Positions 15,168 through 24,786 of a stretch of DNA of 64,000 nt are shown in pieces. The notes under the pieces were generated by a model that searched no databases, was not told the DNA's origin, and saw only the letters and a list, made by a program, of their open reading frames with translations. The translations under genes were made by a program, and so were the position numbers. The DNA comes from JAGVPT01 sp963717445 (GTDB taxonomy: Bacteria > Bacteroidota > Ignavibacteria > UBA10030 > UBA8401). The stretch covers positions 4,154,001 to 4,218,000 of the forward strand of contig OY970334.1 in NCBI GenBank assembly GCA_963717445.1. The letters are read 5' to 3'. How positions within the stretch are numbered: position 1 is the stretch's first letter; each line of letters opens with the position of its first letter.

Positions 15168-16169
15168 ATGAAAATCGGATCTATTTATATAGAAAATCCA
15201 ATCCTTCTGGCACCGATGGAAGACGTCACGGATCTTCCGTTTCGTCTCATATGCAAGCGGCTTGGGGCGGATATTGTTTATACGGAATTTGTCAACTCGG
15301 AAGGGCTTGTGCGGGATTCCGAAAAGACGAAAAAGAAAATGCTCTTTTCTGATGAAGAGCGCCCGTTCGGTATTCAGATTTACGGCGGCGACGAATCGTC
15401 GATGGAAGGCGCCGCAAAGATTGCAGAACGCTTGAATCCCGATATCATCGACATCAATTGCGGATGCTGGGTGAAGGACGTTGCAATGCGCGGTGCCGGA
15501 GCTGGACTTTTGAAGGATCTTCCGAGAATGGAAAAGATTGTCTCATTGGTCGTCAAGGCAACTCGTACGCCGGTGACCGTCAAAACGAGACTTGGATGGG
15601 ATGAACGTTCAATCCGTATCGTCGAGGTTGCAAAGATGCTGGAAGGTATTGGCGTGCAGGGACTTACCGTGCACTGCCGTACAAGGGAACAAGCTCACAA
15701 AGGAATTCCGGATTATACGTGGATTCCTAAAATAAAAGCTGTCGTCTCGATACCGGTTATCGTGAACGGGAATATACTTGAGCCGAGCGACGTGCAAAAA
15801 GTGTTTGATGAAACCGGCTGTGACGGCGTGATGATTGCCCGTGGAGCGATCGATAATCCGTGGATTTTTCAACAGGCCAAAAGTTTTTTAAGGACGGGAA
15901 TTGCCGCGAAAAATATTTCCATCGAAGAGCGGGTTGCCGTGTGCATCGAACACTTGAATTTATCGGTTGAATACAAAGGGGAACGGACCGGCGTCCTTGA
16001 AATGCGGAAGCACTATTCCGGCTATTTGCGCAGTCTGCCAAATATCGCAAAGTTTCGTGCGGAATTAATGACATACACAACGGCAGAGCCTCTCATTGAA
16101 CGCCTGATGCGGTTCCCCGATGAACTGCCGGTGCAACCGGAGCAGTCCGCAGAACATTTTTTTGCATAA
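15168..16169 (+). CDS. dusB: tRNA-dihydrouridine synthase (DusB-like)
   Basis: A 333-residue FMN enzyme that reduces uridine to dihydrouridine in tRNA D-loops. Seen: LLAPMEDVTDLPFRLICKRLGAD, QIYGGDE, the substrate cysteine region DINCGCWVKDVAMRGAGAGLL (partly quoted), VKTRLGW, VHCRTREQ and VIVNGNI, then MIARGAIDNPWIF. The usual family motif is NCGCPxxKV; here it reads NCGCWVKDV, a conservative variant with the active cysteine kept. Single gene, no operon partner evident. Confidence 0.93.
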   Translation: MKIGSIYIENPILLAPMEDVTDLPFRLICKRLGADIVYTEFVNSEGLVRDSEKTKKKMLFSDEERPFGIQIYGGDESSMEGAAKIAERLNPDIIDINCGCWVKDVAMRGAGAGLLKDLPRMEKIVSLVVKATRTPVTVKTRLGWDERSIRIVEVAKMLEGIGVQGLTVHCRTREQAHKGIPDYTWIPKIKAVVSIPVIVNGNILEPSDVQKVFDETGCDGVMIARGAIDNPWIFQQAKSFLRTGIAAKNISIEERVAVCIEHLNLSVEYKGERTGVLEMRKHYSGYLRSLPNIAKFRAELMTYTTAEPLIERLMRFPDELPVQPEQSAEHFFA

Positions 16170-16307
16170 ACGCTTTGCGATTCTTCTTCAATTCTTTTAT
16201 CTTCTTGCTGCGTCTCGAAAGTGAATATCTCCCGCATGTTCGGGATGACGTTGATTGATAGTACTCGTTGCAGTTGCCTAATATTGCCTCACAATTGAAT
16301 AACTTGG

Positions 16308-16925
16308 ATGATCGCCTTCATTGCCGGATTTGCCGTCGGTTTTTTTACTACGATCCCTGTCGGGCCGATCAACATCGCAGTGATGATGAAGGGGTTGTCC
16401 GGTAAGACCGGTCAGGGGTTGATGATCGGGGCGGGTTCGGGCTGGATGGATATTATGTATTGTGCGGCAGCGATGTTCGGCATCTCATCGCTGAATTCGA
16501 ACCCGAACGTCGAATTTATTTTCCGCATTGTAACGTTCGGAATTTTCTTTATTCTTGGAATCAAAACGACCTTCTTCAAAATACCGGAAGCGAAAGTTTC
16601 GAAGAGCGAAGAGTCCCCCGGCTTCAAACGATATTTTCTTCTCGGTATCGTCCTCTACCTTTCCAATCCTTCCTTCCTGGCCTACTGGATTACCGTTGCA
16701 GGCATTATTCATGGATATCATATTCTCGCGGCCTCATCATACAACAATTTGTTCTTTTCGCTCGGCACAGGGTTCGGAACGACCGGATGGTTTTTCATCC
16801 TTCTTGAGCTTGTTGAAAAACAAAAAATGAAACTCGACAAACCGATGATAGAAAAAATTACCCGGGGCGTCGGCGTTATCCTGTTGCTTATCAGTCTGTT
16901 CATGGGATACAACTTGATCTCGTAG
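16308..16925 (+). CDS. LysE-family exporter
   Basis: A 205-residue membrane protein with five to six hydrophobic segments. The N-terminal GFAVGFFTTIPVGPINIAVM is the LysE/RhtB family signature (PxGP), and the segment LGIVLYLSNPSFLAYWITVAG (quoted in part: NPSFLAYW) matches the conserved NP-W motif. The family exports amino acids and small metabolites across the inner membrane; the substrate here is unknown. Ends 72 bp before acs. Confidence 0.85.
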   Translation: MIAFIAGFAVGFFTTIPVGPINIAVMMKGLSGKTGQGLMIGAGSGWMDIMYCAAAMFGISSLNSNPNVEFIFRIVTFGIFFILGIKTTFFKIPEAKVSKSEESPGFKRYFLLGIVLYLSNPSFLAYWITVAGIIHGYHILAASSYNNLFFSLGTGFGTTGWFFILLELVEKQKMKLDKPMIEKITRGVGVILLLISLFMGYNLIS

Positions 16926-16997
16926 TTGATCGATCCTAACGCGAACGTATTGTTCTTGCTTATTATTCCCCGAATAAATTTTTGAAGGAGAAATGTT

Positions 16998-18974
16998 ATG
17001 GCCACATCCGGTCAACAGAGCAGCTCGACGGATATCACATCCATTCTTAAGGAGTACCGGGTCTTCAAGCCGAGTGCTCGGTTCGCAAAATCGGCGACGA
17101 TAAAATCATTCGCGTTGTATAAAAAAATGTACAACGAATCGATTCACTCGCCTGAAAAATTTTGGGCGGCGATGGCGGAAGAACTTTTCTGGTACAAAAA
17201 ATGGACAAAAGTTCTGAAGTGGAAACTTCCGTTTGCTCAATGGTTTGCCGGCGGGAAGATTAATGTGTCCGTGAATTGCCTTGACAGGCATTTGACAACA
17301 TGGAGAAAAAATAAAGCGGCGATCATCTGGGAAGGTGAACCGGGGGATACGCGAACACTGACCTATGCAGACCTTCATCGTGAAGTATGTAAGTGTGCCA
17401 ACGTGTTGAAGAAGCTCGGTGTCGTGAAAGGAGACCGCGTTGTCATTTACATGCCGATGATTCCCGAACTTCCCGTGGCGATGCTCGCATGCGCGAGAAT
17501 CGGAGCGACACACAGCGTCATCTTCGGAGGGTTTAGTGCTGAAGCGCTGAAAGACCGCATCAACGATGCGCAGGCGAAGCTTGTCATCACCGCGGACGGC
17601 GGCTATCGCCGTGGGGGAGTCATCCCGCTGAAAGCGAACATCGATGAGGCCCTGAAGGTTACTCCTTCGGTCGAAAGCGTAGTCGTCGTTAACAGAGTTG
17701 GATTGGACGTCGGCATGGTACCAGGCCGCGACCATTGGTGGGAGGGATTGATGTCGACCACTTCCGCTGAATGCGAGCCTGAAAAATTGGATTCCGAGCA
17801 TCCGTTGTATATACTCTATACAAGCGGTACGACCGGCAAGCCCAAAGGGGTTGTCCATTCAACGGCGGGCTATTTGCTCGGATGTCACCTTACGATGAAA
17901 TACGTTTTCGACATTAAGGATACCGACACCTATTGGTGTACTGCCGATATCGGCTGGGTAACGGGCCACAGTTATATCGTGTACGGCCCGTTCTCGAATG
18001 GCGCGACGGTCGTCATGTACGAAGGAGCTCCAAATCACCCGGAACCTGATCGATTTTGGAGCATCGTCGAAAAGTATAAAGTGAACGTTTTTTACACCGC
18101 CCCAACTGCGATAAGGGCATTCATCAAGTGGGGGGAGCAATGGCCGCTTAAGCATGACCTGAGCTCGATCCGGCTTCTTGGAACTGTTGGCGAGCCGATC
18201 AATCCCGAAGCCTGGATGTGGTACAGCAAGATTATCGGCAAGGGGAAATGCCCGATCGTGGACACATGGTGGCAGACGGAGACCGGCTCGATTATGATTA
18301 CTCCTTTGCCCGGTGTAACGCCGACAAAACCGGGAACTGCGACGCTCCCGTTTTTCGGCATTCAGCCTGATGTTGTCAATAAAGAAGGGAAGTCCGTTGG
18401 AGCAAATCAAGGGGGGTATCTTGTCATCAAAAAACCATGGCCGTCGATGATGCGGGGAGTGTACCGTGATCCGGAAAGATTCAAGAAGACGTATTGGAGC
18501 GACATTAAAGGAATGTATTTTACGGGCGACGGTGCACGGCGCGATAAAGACGGATATTTTTGGATCATGGGCCGTGTTGATGACGTTATTAACGTTTCAG
18601 GGCATAGGCTAGGAACAATGGAAGTAGAAAGCGCGCTTGTCAGTCATCCATACGTCGCGGAAGCTGCCGTGGTAGGAAAACCGGATGAAATAAAAGGCTC
18701 TGCCATTTGCGCCTTTGTAACACTGGAAGGGAAGCGAACTCCCTCGCCCCAATTAAAGGAAGAATTGAGGCTGCATGTTGCAAAAGAAATCGGAGCTATG
18801 GCTAAGCCCGATGATATTCGATTCACCGACGCTCTTCCTAAAACACGAAGCGGAAAAATTATGCGCCGTTTATTGCGAGAGATCGCTTCAGGGGGAGCCA
18901 CAACAGGCGATACGACCACGCTGGAAGATTTTTCAGTTCTGGAAAAATTGCGTCACCATGAAGACGAAGAATAG
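16998..18974 (+). CDS. acs: Acetyl-CoA synthetase
   Basis: A 658-residue AMP-forming ligase making acetyl-CoA from acetate, ATP and CoA. Seen: the P-loop-like YTSGTTGKPKGVVHS, WCTADIGWVTGHSYI and DTWWQTETGS, the hinge YFTGDGARRDKDGYFWIMGRVDD and the C-terminal catalytic lysine in KTRSGKIMRRLLR, the site of acetylation control in this family. Full length. The start is preceded by a good Shine-Dalgarno (gaaggag, 8 bp). Together with ackA at 26.5 kb it gives both high- and low-affinity acetate activation. First 30 residues vary from homologues. Confidence 0.96.
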   Translation: MATSGQQSSSTDITSILKEYRVFKPSARFAKSATIKSFALYKKMYNESIHSPEKFWAAMAEELFWYKKWTKVLKWKLPFAQWFAGGKINVSVNCLDRHLTTWRKNKAAIIWEGEPGDTRTLTYADLHREVCKCANVLKKLGVVKGDRVVIYMPMIPELPVAMLACARIGATHSVIFGGFSAEALKDRINDAQAKLVITADGGYRRGGVIPLKANIDEALKVTPSVESVVVVNRVGLDVGMVPGRDHWWEGLMSTTSAECEPEKLDSEHPLYILYTSGTTGKPKGVVHSTAGYLLGCHLTMKYVFDIKDTDTYWCTADIGWVTGHSYIVYGPFSNGATVVMYEGAPNHPEPDRFWSIVEKYKVNVFYTAPTAIRAFIKWGEQWPLKHDLSSIRLLGTVGEPINPEAWMWYSKIIGKGKCPIVDTWWQTETGSIMITPLPGVTPTKPGTATLPFFGIQPDVVNKEGKSVGANQGGYLVIKKPWPSMMRGVYRDPERFKKTYWSDIKGMYFTGDGARRDKDGYFWIMGRVDDVINVSGHRLGTMEVESALVSHPYVAEAAVVGKPDEIKGSAICAFVTLEGKRTPSPQLKEELRLHVAKEIGAMAKPDDIRFTDALPKTRSGKIMRRLLREIASGGATTGDTTTLEDFSVLEKLRHHEDEE

Positions 18975-19212
18975 CCGCCTTAGCCGACCGAATTAAAAAT
19001 GCATTAGTCTCGTTGTCTGAAGCAAACGGTGACTGAATTGCATGGTCACGGTTTACCGCTGAGAAGTCCCCGGGTCATTGGATAACGGTGAACGATGAAT
19101 CATCATTGTTTTTCTTCGTTCAAAATTCCACTTGCGCCAATTTCCCGACTTTGCTATATTCAAACGTCCCTCGATCGAGCAGGAGAATTCACCACGTTTA
19201 CCCTCGCACGTT

Positions 19213-19722
19213 ATGCCTAAAGTTTACTGCACATCATTCGATTCTAAGATCGGCCACATCTACATCGCTTCGACCGATAACGGGGTTTGCAAAATCAGTA
19301 TTCCGAAAGAATCGAAAAAAGATTTTTTTGATTGGCTCTCCATTCACTTTGACGACGATGATGTCGTTGAAAATAAGAGTCGCAACAAGGAAGCCATCGA
19401 TCAGTTGAACAGGTATTTTAACGGCAAGCTCGCAAAATTTTCCGCCCCGGTTGATCAAATAGGAACTGCCTTTCAATTGCGGGTATGGAAGGAGTTGCTG
19501 CGCATCCCGTATGGAACAACCATCACCTACAAACAACTCGCGCGGAGAGTCGGGGTGCCCCGCGGCTTCCGCGCCGTCGGCACGGCGAACGGAAGCAATC
19601 CGCTTCCCATTGTTGTTCCGTGCCACCGTGTTGTCGGTCATGACGGCTCTCTCGCCGGCTATTCCGCCGGAGTGAAGACGAAAGAATTTCTCCTGCGGCT
19701 TGAAGGTGCAATTATTCTGTAG
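19213..19722 (+). CDS. ogt: Methylated-DNA-protein-cysteine S-methyltransferase
   Basis: A 169-residue suicide repair protein that removes O6-methyl groups from guanine. The active-site motif PCHRVVG carries C137; the helix-turn-helix region FQLRVWKELLRIPYGTTITYK (quoted in part) and FRAVGTANGSNPLPIVV are typical. The Ada N-terminal domain is absent, so it is Ogt-like. The frame is open to 19132, but the ATG at 19213 gives the family N-terminus (MPKVYCTSFDS). Just upstream of the UvrD-like helicase, making a short repair gene pair. Confidence 0.93.
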   Translation: MPKVYCTSFDSKIGHIYIASTDNGVCKISIPKESKKDFFDWLSIHFDDDDVVENKSRNKEAIDQLNRYFNGKLAKFSAPVDQIGTAFQLRVWKELLRIPYGTTITYKQLARRVGVPRGFRAVGTANGSNPLPIVVPCHRVVGHDGSLAGYSAGVKTKEFLLRLEGAIIL

Positions 19723-19836
19723 TTGATTTTTCAACCTCGCTATTTTCTTTCTCCCCACGTATTTGTTTATCTCGTTTGCATCCATTCCGTAATTTGTGTA
19801 TTTTTTCCTCCACGTTCATTTTTGTCTTTTCTTCTC

Positions 19837-22092
19837 ATGAATTTATTAGAACAACTCAATCCTGTCCAACAGCAAGCCGTCTCCGTAACCGACGGCCCGG
19901 TGATGATCGTGGCCGGCGCGGGAAGCGGAAAAACGCGAGTGTTAACGTACCGTGTTGCACATCTTATCGAGAATGGAATTAAACCGTACCAAATTCTTGC
20001 CCTCACGTTCACGAACAAAGCTGCAAAAGAAATGAAACACCGCATTGAGCAGCTTGTCGGCGACCACGCGATCAACGTCTGGGCCGGCACGTTTCATTCT
20101 ATTTTTGCGCGCATTCTCCGCCATGAGTGTGAGGTGATCGGCTTTCAAAGAAATTTTACAATTTACGATAGCGATGACAGCCTGGGATTGATCAAAAATA
20201 TTATGTCCTCGCTCAATATTTCTGCGCAGCAGTTCAACCCGAGAGGGATACAGTCCCGCATCAGCGGCGCGAAGAACCGCCTTGTTTCGCCGGAACAGTA
20301 TGATGAGATAGCCAAAGACCCGTTTGAGCAGCGGACGGCACTTATCTTCAAAGAATATCAAAGCCGGCTGATGAAGAACAATTCCATGGATTTCGACAAT
20401 TTGCTGCTGAAGCCTATTGAATTATTCGAGCGGAATGAAAGCATCCTCGAGAAATATCAATACCGCTTCCAGTATTTGCTCGTCGATGAATATCAGGATA
20501 CAAACCGTGCACAGTACGTGCTCATTAATTTACTCGCAAAGCGGTTTAAAAACATTTGCGTTGTCGGAGACGACGCGCAGAGTATTTATGCCTTCCGGGG
20601 GGCCGACATCAGGAATATTTTAGATTTTGAGCGAGATTATCCCGAAAGTAAAGTGTTCCGGTTGGAGCAGAATTATCGGTCGACAAAGACGATTCTTGCC
20701 GCTGCAGACTCGGTCATCAAGAACAACCGGAATCAAATCCATAAGACGTTGTGGACGTCGAACCCTCAAGGGGAGTTGATTACAATGATCGAGGCTGAGG
20801 ACGACAAAGACGAAGGGATGAAAATTGTTTTCCATATTCAAGAGCAATGCGCGAAATTGAAATTGGATTTGAAAGATTTTGCGGTGTTATACCGCACCAA
20901 CGCGCAGTCGCGGTCGCTTGAAGACGGGTTGCGGAGGAACGGAATCCCGTACGTGATTGTCGGCGGCGTCGAATTCTATAAACGAAAAGAGATCAAAGAT
21001 ATTCTTGCGTACCTCCGTGTCATTGTCAACCCAAAAGATGACGAAAGCCTCCGGAGGATCATCAACTATCCCGTCCGCGGGATCGGCGATACGACAATCG
21101 AGAAAATGCTCAATTATGCGGAGCATCATCCGGCAGGGCCGCAAGGGTTATTCGATGTCATGAAAGATGTGAACGTCATCGCTGCGATCGGCGACCGGGC
21201 GAAAAATGCTATTCTTCAGTTTGCACAATTTCTCCAAAAATATATCGAGCTAAAGCTGCAAATGTCTCCCAGCGAAATTGCCCGTGCGCTGGTGGACGAG
21301 CTTGGTCTCTTGAGGAGCCTCAAGGAAGAAGCGACTCCCGAAGCGCTCGGCCGATGGGAAAATATTCAAGAGCTGCTTTCTGCAATTACCGAATTTACGT
21401 CCGAAACCCCCGACGCATCGCTGGAGAGTTTTCTTGAAGAAGTCTCCTTGGTTTCTCCCGTCGACACCGTTGTCGACCAGCGCAATGCGATTACATTGAT
21501 GACGCTCCATGCGGCGAAGGGATTGGAATTTTCCGTTGTGTTCATCGCGGGGTTGGAGGAGGGGTTGTTTCCGTTGTACCAAGTTGCGCCCGAGCCGGAC
21601 GAAATGGAAGAGGAGCGTCGTCTCTTCTACGTCGGTATCACGCGAACGATGAAAAAATTATATCTCACGCATGCTCGCTTACGGTACCGCTTCGGTGATG
21701 TCACGTACCCGGTCCTTTCGCGCTTCGCTGAAGAGATCGACCCGTCGCTCATTCACCTTGAAACTTCCCGCCGCATTGCATTCCCTTTGCATCGTCGCGA
21801 GGCTCCTGTCGGACAGGAGGGGAACCATTTTTCTTTCAAAGAAAGTCTTGCAAAGAACCATGTTGGCCCGTTGTCCGCCGGATTCGAAGGAGAGGCCGAA
21901 CCGGATTATGAAAACGAATCTCAAGAAATGATCACGCTGCGGGTGGGAGCGAAGGTTGAACATGAATCGTTCGGGAAGGGAAAAGTGCTTCAACTCGCGG
22001 GGACCGGAGCTACGGCAAAAGCGGTCGTGTTGTTTGACGACATCGGGCCTAAGAATCTCATGTTGAAGTACGCGAAACTGCGATTGTTATAA
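19837..22092 (+). CDS. pcrA: UvrD/PcrA-type superfamily 1 DNA helicase
   Basis: A 751-residue 3'-5' helicase. Seen: the Q motif LNPVQQQAV, Walker A AGAGSGKT (residues 26-33), LTFTNKAAKEM, DEYQDTN (motif II), GDDAQSIYAFRGA (III), VFRLEQNYRS (IV), LMTLHAAKGLEF (V) and RLFYVGITR (VI). The C-terminus has the Tudor-like tail (VEHESFGKGKVLQLAGTG) of PcrA. The frame extends upstream to 19723 as a non-homologous AT-rich stretch, so the ATG at 19837 is chosen. Role: repair, and clearing protein or structured DNA from forks. Confidence 0.96.
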   Translation: MNLLEQLNPVQQQAVSVTDGPVMIVAGAGSGKTRVLTYRVAHLIENGIKPYQILALTFTNKAAKEMKHRIEQLVGDHAINVWAGTFHSIFARILRHECEVIGFQRNFTIYDSDDSLGLIKNIMSSLNISAQQFNPRGIQSRISGAKNRLVSPEQYDEIAKDPFEQRTALIFKEYQSRLMKNNSMDFDNLLLKPIELFERNESILEKYQYRFQYLLVDEYQDTNRAQYVLINLLAKRFKNICVVGDDAQSIYAFRGADIRNILDFERDYPESKVFRLEQNYRSTKTILAAADSVIKNNRNQIHKTLWTSNPQGELITMIEAEDDKDEGMKIVFHIQEQCAKLKLDLKDFAVLYRTNAQSRSLEDGLRRNGIPYVIVGGVEFYKRKEIKDILAYLRVIVNPKDDESLRRIINYPVRGIGDTTIEKMLNYAEHHPAGPQGLFDVMKDVNVIAAIGDRAKNAILQFAQFLQKYIELKLQMSPSEIARALVDELGLLRSLKEEATPEALGRWENIQELLSAITEFTSETPDASLESFLEEVSLVSPVDTVVDQRNAITLMTLHAAKGLEFSVVFIAGLEEGLFPLYQVAPEPDEMEEERRLFYVGITRTMKKLYLTHARLRYRFGDVTYPVLSRFAEEIDPSLIHLETSRRIAFPLHRREAPVGQEGNHFSFKESLAKNHVGPLSAGFEGEAEPDYENESQEMITLRVGAKVEHESFGKGKVLQLAGTGATAKAVVLFDDIGPKNLMLKYAKLRLL

Positions 22093-22105
22093 GGAGTGTT
22101 GATCA

Positions 22106-22528
22106 TCAGGTTTCACCGCCAATTTTTGAACGGATGATCATCATGTTATTCCAATAATCGCGATGGATGTAGTGAGTAATGATTGCCGTGAACTGTGCAA
22201 TCGAATCGGGCGGCAGAAGAAAGCAGACCAGCGACGGTTTTCCGTTCTGAGAGTTTTTGTGATCGAAAAAAACGTCGTATTGAGTCAGGGAGTGAGGGGA
22301 TTCGAGATCGTCGCTATCTGCTTTGACGATGCCGATGACAAAGCGTTTATTTAATTCGTCGAATGCAAGAACGTCGGGGCGTTTGTTTCTCTGATCGCCG
22401 TAACCGTCGTTGTGAAGAGCGTCGGGGATGCGGTATCCTTCAGTGTCTTTTGCGCCGAGAATGGTGTACCGTTCCGACACAAAGTGGTGAAGTAATTCTT
22501 CGATTAACCGTGACGAGATGTCTTTCAT
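22106..22528 (-). CDS. Hypothetical protein, possible degenerate PD-(D/E)XK nuclease fold
   Basis: A 140-residue protein starting MKDISSRLIEELLHHF. A middle segment KRPDVLAFDELNKRFVIGIVKAD is reminiscent of the PD...(D/E)XK strand order (PDV, then IGIVK; the acidic residue before XK is missing). It ends with a predicted mixed helix-strand region. The ATG at 22528 is preferred over the frame's upper limit at 22633, which would overlap the divergent CPBP-like gene. The two genes start about 45 bp apart and may share a promoter region. No firm function. Confidence 0.6.
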   Translation of the reverse strand: MKDISSRLIEELLHHFVSERYTILGAKDTEGYRIPDALHNDGYGDQRNKRPDVLAFDELNKRFVIGIVKADSDDLESPHSLTQYDVFFDHKNSQNGKPSLVCFLLPPDSIAQFTAIITHYIHRDYWNNMMIIRSKIGGET

Positions 22529-22572
22529 GATAAACAAAAGTAATTTTTTCATGAACGAAATGCAAAAGCCGA

Positions 22573-23328
22573 ATGCCGTTTCTTGACCCACGACAAAGCC
22601 CCTCGCGTTCCATCGTTTCGAGATTAGCCTCACTTGTCGCCGTCGTTGCTTGTTTTGCTCTTATCGAATGGGTGTCGTCGTTTCATATCCTTACCAAGCT
22701 GCTCCCGCTTCCTTCGTCTCTTTCAACGCCACTGGCATGGCTTTTTGAGCATCACATCTGGCAGTTCGCTGTCGGCATGACGGCTATTACAATCCTCTCA
22801 CGAGGACATTTATGGAGTTATGGAATCAATTCATCGGATATCCGGATTTCAATGTCCGTCCTTTTGAAATTTTACGCAGCGGCATTGATCGTTATGATCG
22901 GACTTGTGGTAATGCCGCTGATACTTTCCGGAACATTACCTGAATATTTTCGCCGGATGGGGAGGGTCGACATGATCGGATGGATTCTCTTTCAATGGAT
23001 GGCGACGGCCGTTGCGGATGAAATTTTATTCCATGGATTATTTCAGACGCTCTTGCTGAAGTATTGGCGGGAAAAATTTATGATACGATCTTTTGAACTT
23101 CCTGTCGTTATTCTTTTTACGAGCGTAGTGTTTGCGGCCGGCCGGACCAACGTCCCGGTGTACGGTGGGCATCTTCTGGAATATATTCTTGCATTCTTGA
23201 TTGGCTTATATGGGGGGATGGTCTATTACCGCACGCGAAGCTTGCTTACCCCGATGCTTTCTCAGGCGTTTTTCTACGGGCTTCCGTTCGTGATTCGATT
23301 TGCATACGTAGCTCTCTTTCTTCGATAA
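22573..23328 (+). CDS. CPBP-family-like membrane protein with altered active-site motifs
   Basis: A 251-residue membrane protein with about six to seven hydrophobic segments. The layout resembles the CPBP (CAAX protease/bacteriocin-processing) family, with VADEILFHGLFQTLLL (residues 147-162) at the position of motif 1, EExxxRG; here it is D149-E150 and the arginine is H154. The motif 2 histidine is replaced (FAAGRTN) and the motif 3 region reads LTPMLSQAFFYG with Q instead of H. It may therefore be a non-peptidase relative. Divergent from the small nuclease-like gene. Confidence 0.6.
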   Translation: MPFLDPRQSPSRSIVSRLASLVAVVACFALIEWVSSFHILTKLLPLPSSLSTPLAWLFEHHIWQFAVGMTAITILSRGHLWSYGINSSDIRISMSVLLKFYAAALIVMIGLVVMPLILSGTLPEYFRRMGRVDMIGWILFQWMATAVADEILFHGLFQTLLLKYWREKFMIRSFELPVVILFTSVVFAAGRTNVPVYGGHLLEYILAFLIGLYGGMVYYRTRSLLTPMLSQAFFYGLPFVIRFAYVALFLR

Positions 23329-23348
23329 TTTTTTCATAAGAAAGCACT

Positions 23349-24491
23349 CTACCCCTTGATATGAGCTGGTGCGCTATTGAGAATCCTCTCATAGTGGCGC
23401 TCGTAGACTCCCACAATTTCATCGATATCGAAGTTCTCGACAGCCCGTTTACGGCCTGCCTTTGCGAACATTTCCCGCCGTGTGTCGTTCAAGAGCAGCT
23501 CAATTGCATACTTTGCCATTCGTTCTATATCGCCGATTTCAGCAATGTACCCCGTTTCACCATGGACAACAAGTTCCGGCAACCCGCCGACGCTCGACGA
23601 AATAACAGGGACTTCGCATGCCATCGCCTCGAGCGCGGAGAGCCCGAAGCTTTCGGACTGGCTCGGCATGAGAAACAAATCGGCGGCCGAAAGGAGTTCT
23701 ACAAGCTCGGCTTGCTTTCCCAAAAATGTCACGCTGTCGCCAAGCTGCAGATCCCGGCAAAGGTTTTCGCAGTTCGACCTGTCTGGTCCGTCGCCGACGA
23801 GAACGAGTTTCGACGGGATTTTTTTTACGACCAGGTTGAAAATTTTAATAACGTCCGTGACACGTTTGACGATGCGGAAGTTGGAGGTATGGATAAGAAT
23901 TTTTTCGCCGTGCGGGGCTATCGTTTTTCTAAGGTTCGCGTCAGCCATTCTCGTAAAAAGCTGTGTGTCCACAAAGTTAGGAATGACTTCGATCTCTTTG
24001 TTGATGCTGTAATTGGTAATTGTCTTTTCTTTCAAGAATCGAGAAACGGCTGTCACGCCGTCGCTTTTTTCGATGCTGAATTTCATGACCGGAAGGAAAC
24101 TGGGCTCCAACCCTATCAACGTGATGTCCGTCCCGTGCAATGTCGTAATAATGCGGAGATGTTCGTCGTTGAGGACTTGTTTTGCAATATACGCACTCGT
24201 CGCATGCGGAATAGCGTAATGGGCGTGGATGACATCGAGTTTTTCAAACTTTGCGACCTCCACCATTTTACTTGCCAGGGCCGGAGTATAAAGGGGGAAC
24301 TCAAACAACGGGTATGTCGCGATCTCGACTTCATGATAAAAAATGTTGTTCACGAATCCATTCAGCCTCATCGGCATAGCATAGCTGATGAAATGAATTT
24401 GATGCCCACGCTTCGCGAGCCCTTTGCCAAGTTCTGTCGCGACGACCCCGCTGCCGCCGTAAGTGGGATAACAGGTAATTCCAATTTTCAT
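23349..24491 (-). CDS. bshA: N-acetyl-alpha-D-glucosaminyl L-malate synthase (BshA)
   Basis: A 380-residue GT4 glycosyltransferase that makes GlcNAc-malate, the first step of bacillithiol. Family marks: KIGITCYPTYGGSGVVATELG, HFISYAMPMRL, HAHYAIPHATSAYIAKQ, TTLHGTDITLIG and the donor-site block SESFGLSALEAMACEVPVI (quoted in part). Bacillithiol is used by Firmicutes and many Bacteroidota/Chlorobi relatives, which fits the inferred host. BshB and BshC are not in the window. Confidence 0.94.
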   Translation of the reverse strand: MKIGITCYPTYGGSGVVATELGKGLAKRGHQIHFISYAMPMRLNGFVNNIFYHEVEIATYPLFEFPLYTPALASKMVEVAKFEKLDVIHAHYAIPHATSAYIAKQVLNDEHLRIITTLHGTDITLIGLEPSFLPVMKFSIEKSDGVTAVSRFLKEKTITNYSINKEIEVIPNFVDTQLFTRMADANLRKTIAPHGEKILIHTSNFRIVKRVTDVIKIFNLVVKKIPSKLVLVGDGPDRSNCENLCRDLQLGDSVTFLGKQAELVELLSAADLFLMPSQSESFGLSALEAMACEVPVISSSVGGLPELVVHGETGYIAEIGDIERMAKYAIELLLNDTRREMFAKAGRKRAVENFDIDEIVGVYERHYERILNSAPAHIKG

Positions 24492-24786
24492 AGCGATATC
24501 CTTCTAAAGTTGAAACGTACGGTTAATTCGGCTGAATTTCAAGAACGGAAGGTAATTGTACATTTTAGAGTTTCGGAACGGATTCCCGTCCATTGTTACA
24601 TTTTTGTGACAGTAGGAACGATAGAAAGACCGTTCCCATCGAAAACTACGTTCACTATCACTAATAGTGCAAAACGCAATACTACCATATTTGAGTTTCT
24701 CCATGTTGAGTTCCTCCAAATATCTCAATTGCAAGACTGGAACTATTTAGTTACTTTACGGCGCCCACACCAAATAAGGAGGGAGT
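24492..24786. other. 295-bp intergenic region before the porin
   Basis: No gene seen. It holds the promoters of the divergent bshA and porin genes and a small palindrome actatcactaatagt near 24654. A minus-strand open frame of 76 codons here (24504-24734) shows no family features and is not called. Confidence 0.5.

Noticed and set aside
19723..19836. Upstream extension of the helicase
   Set aside because: AT-rich, hydrophobic and non-homologous; the ATG at 19837 gives the normal Q motif spacing.
24504..24734. A 76-codon minus-strand frame between bshA and the porin
   Set aside because: No Shine-Dalgarno, no family features, and it would fill the promoter region.
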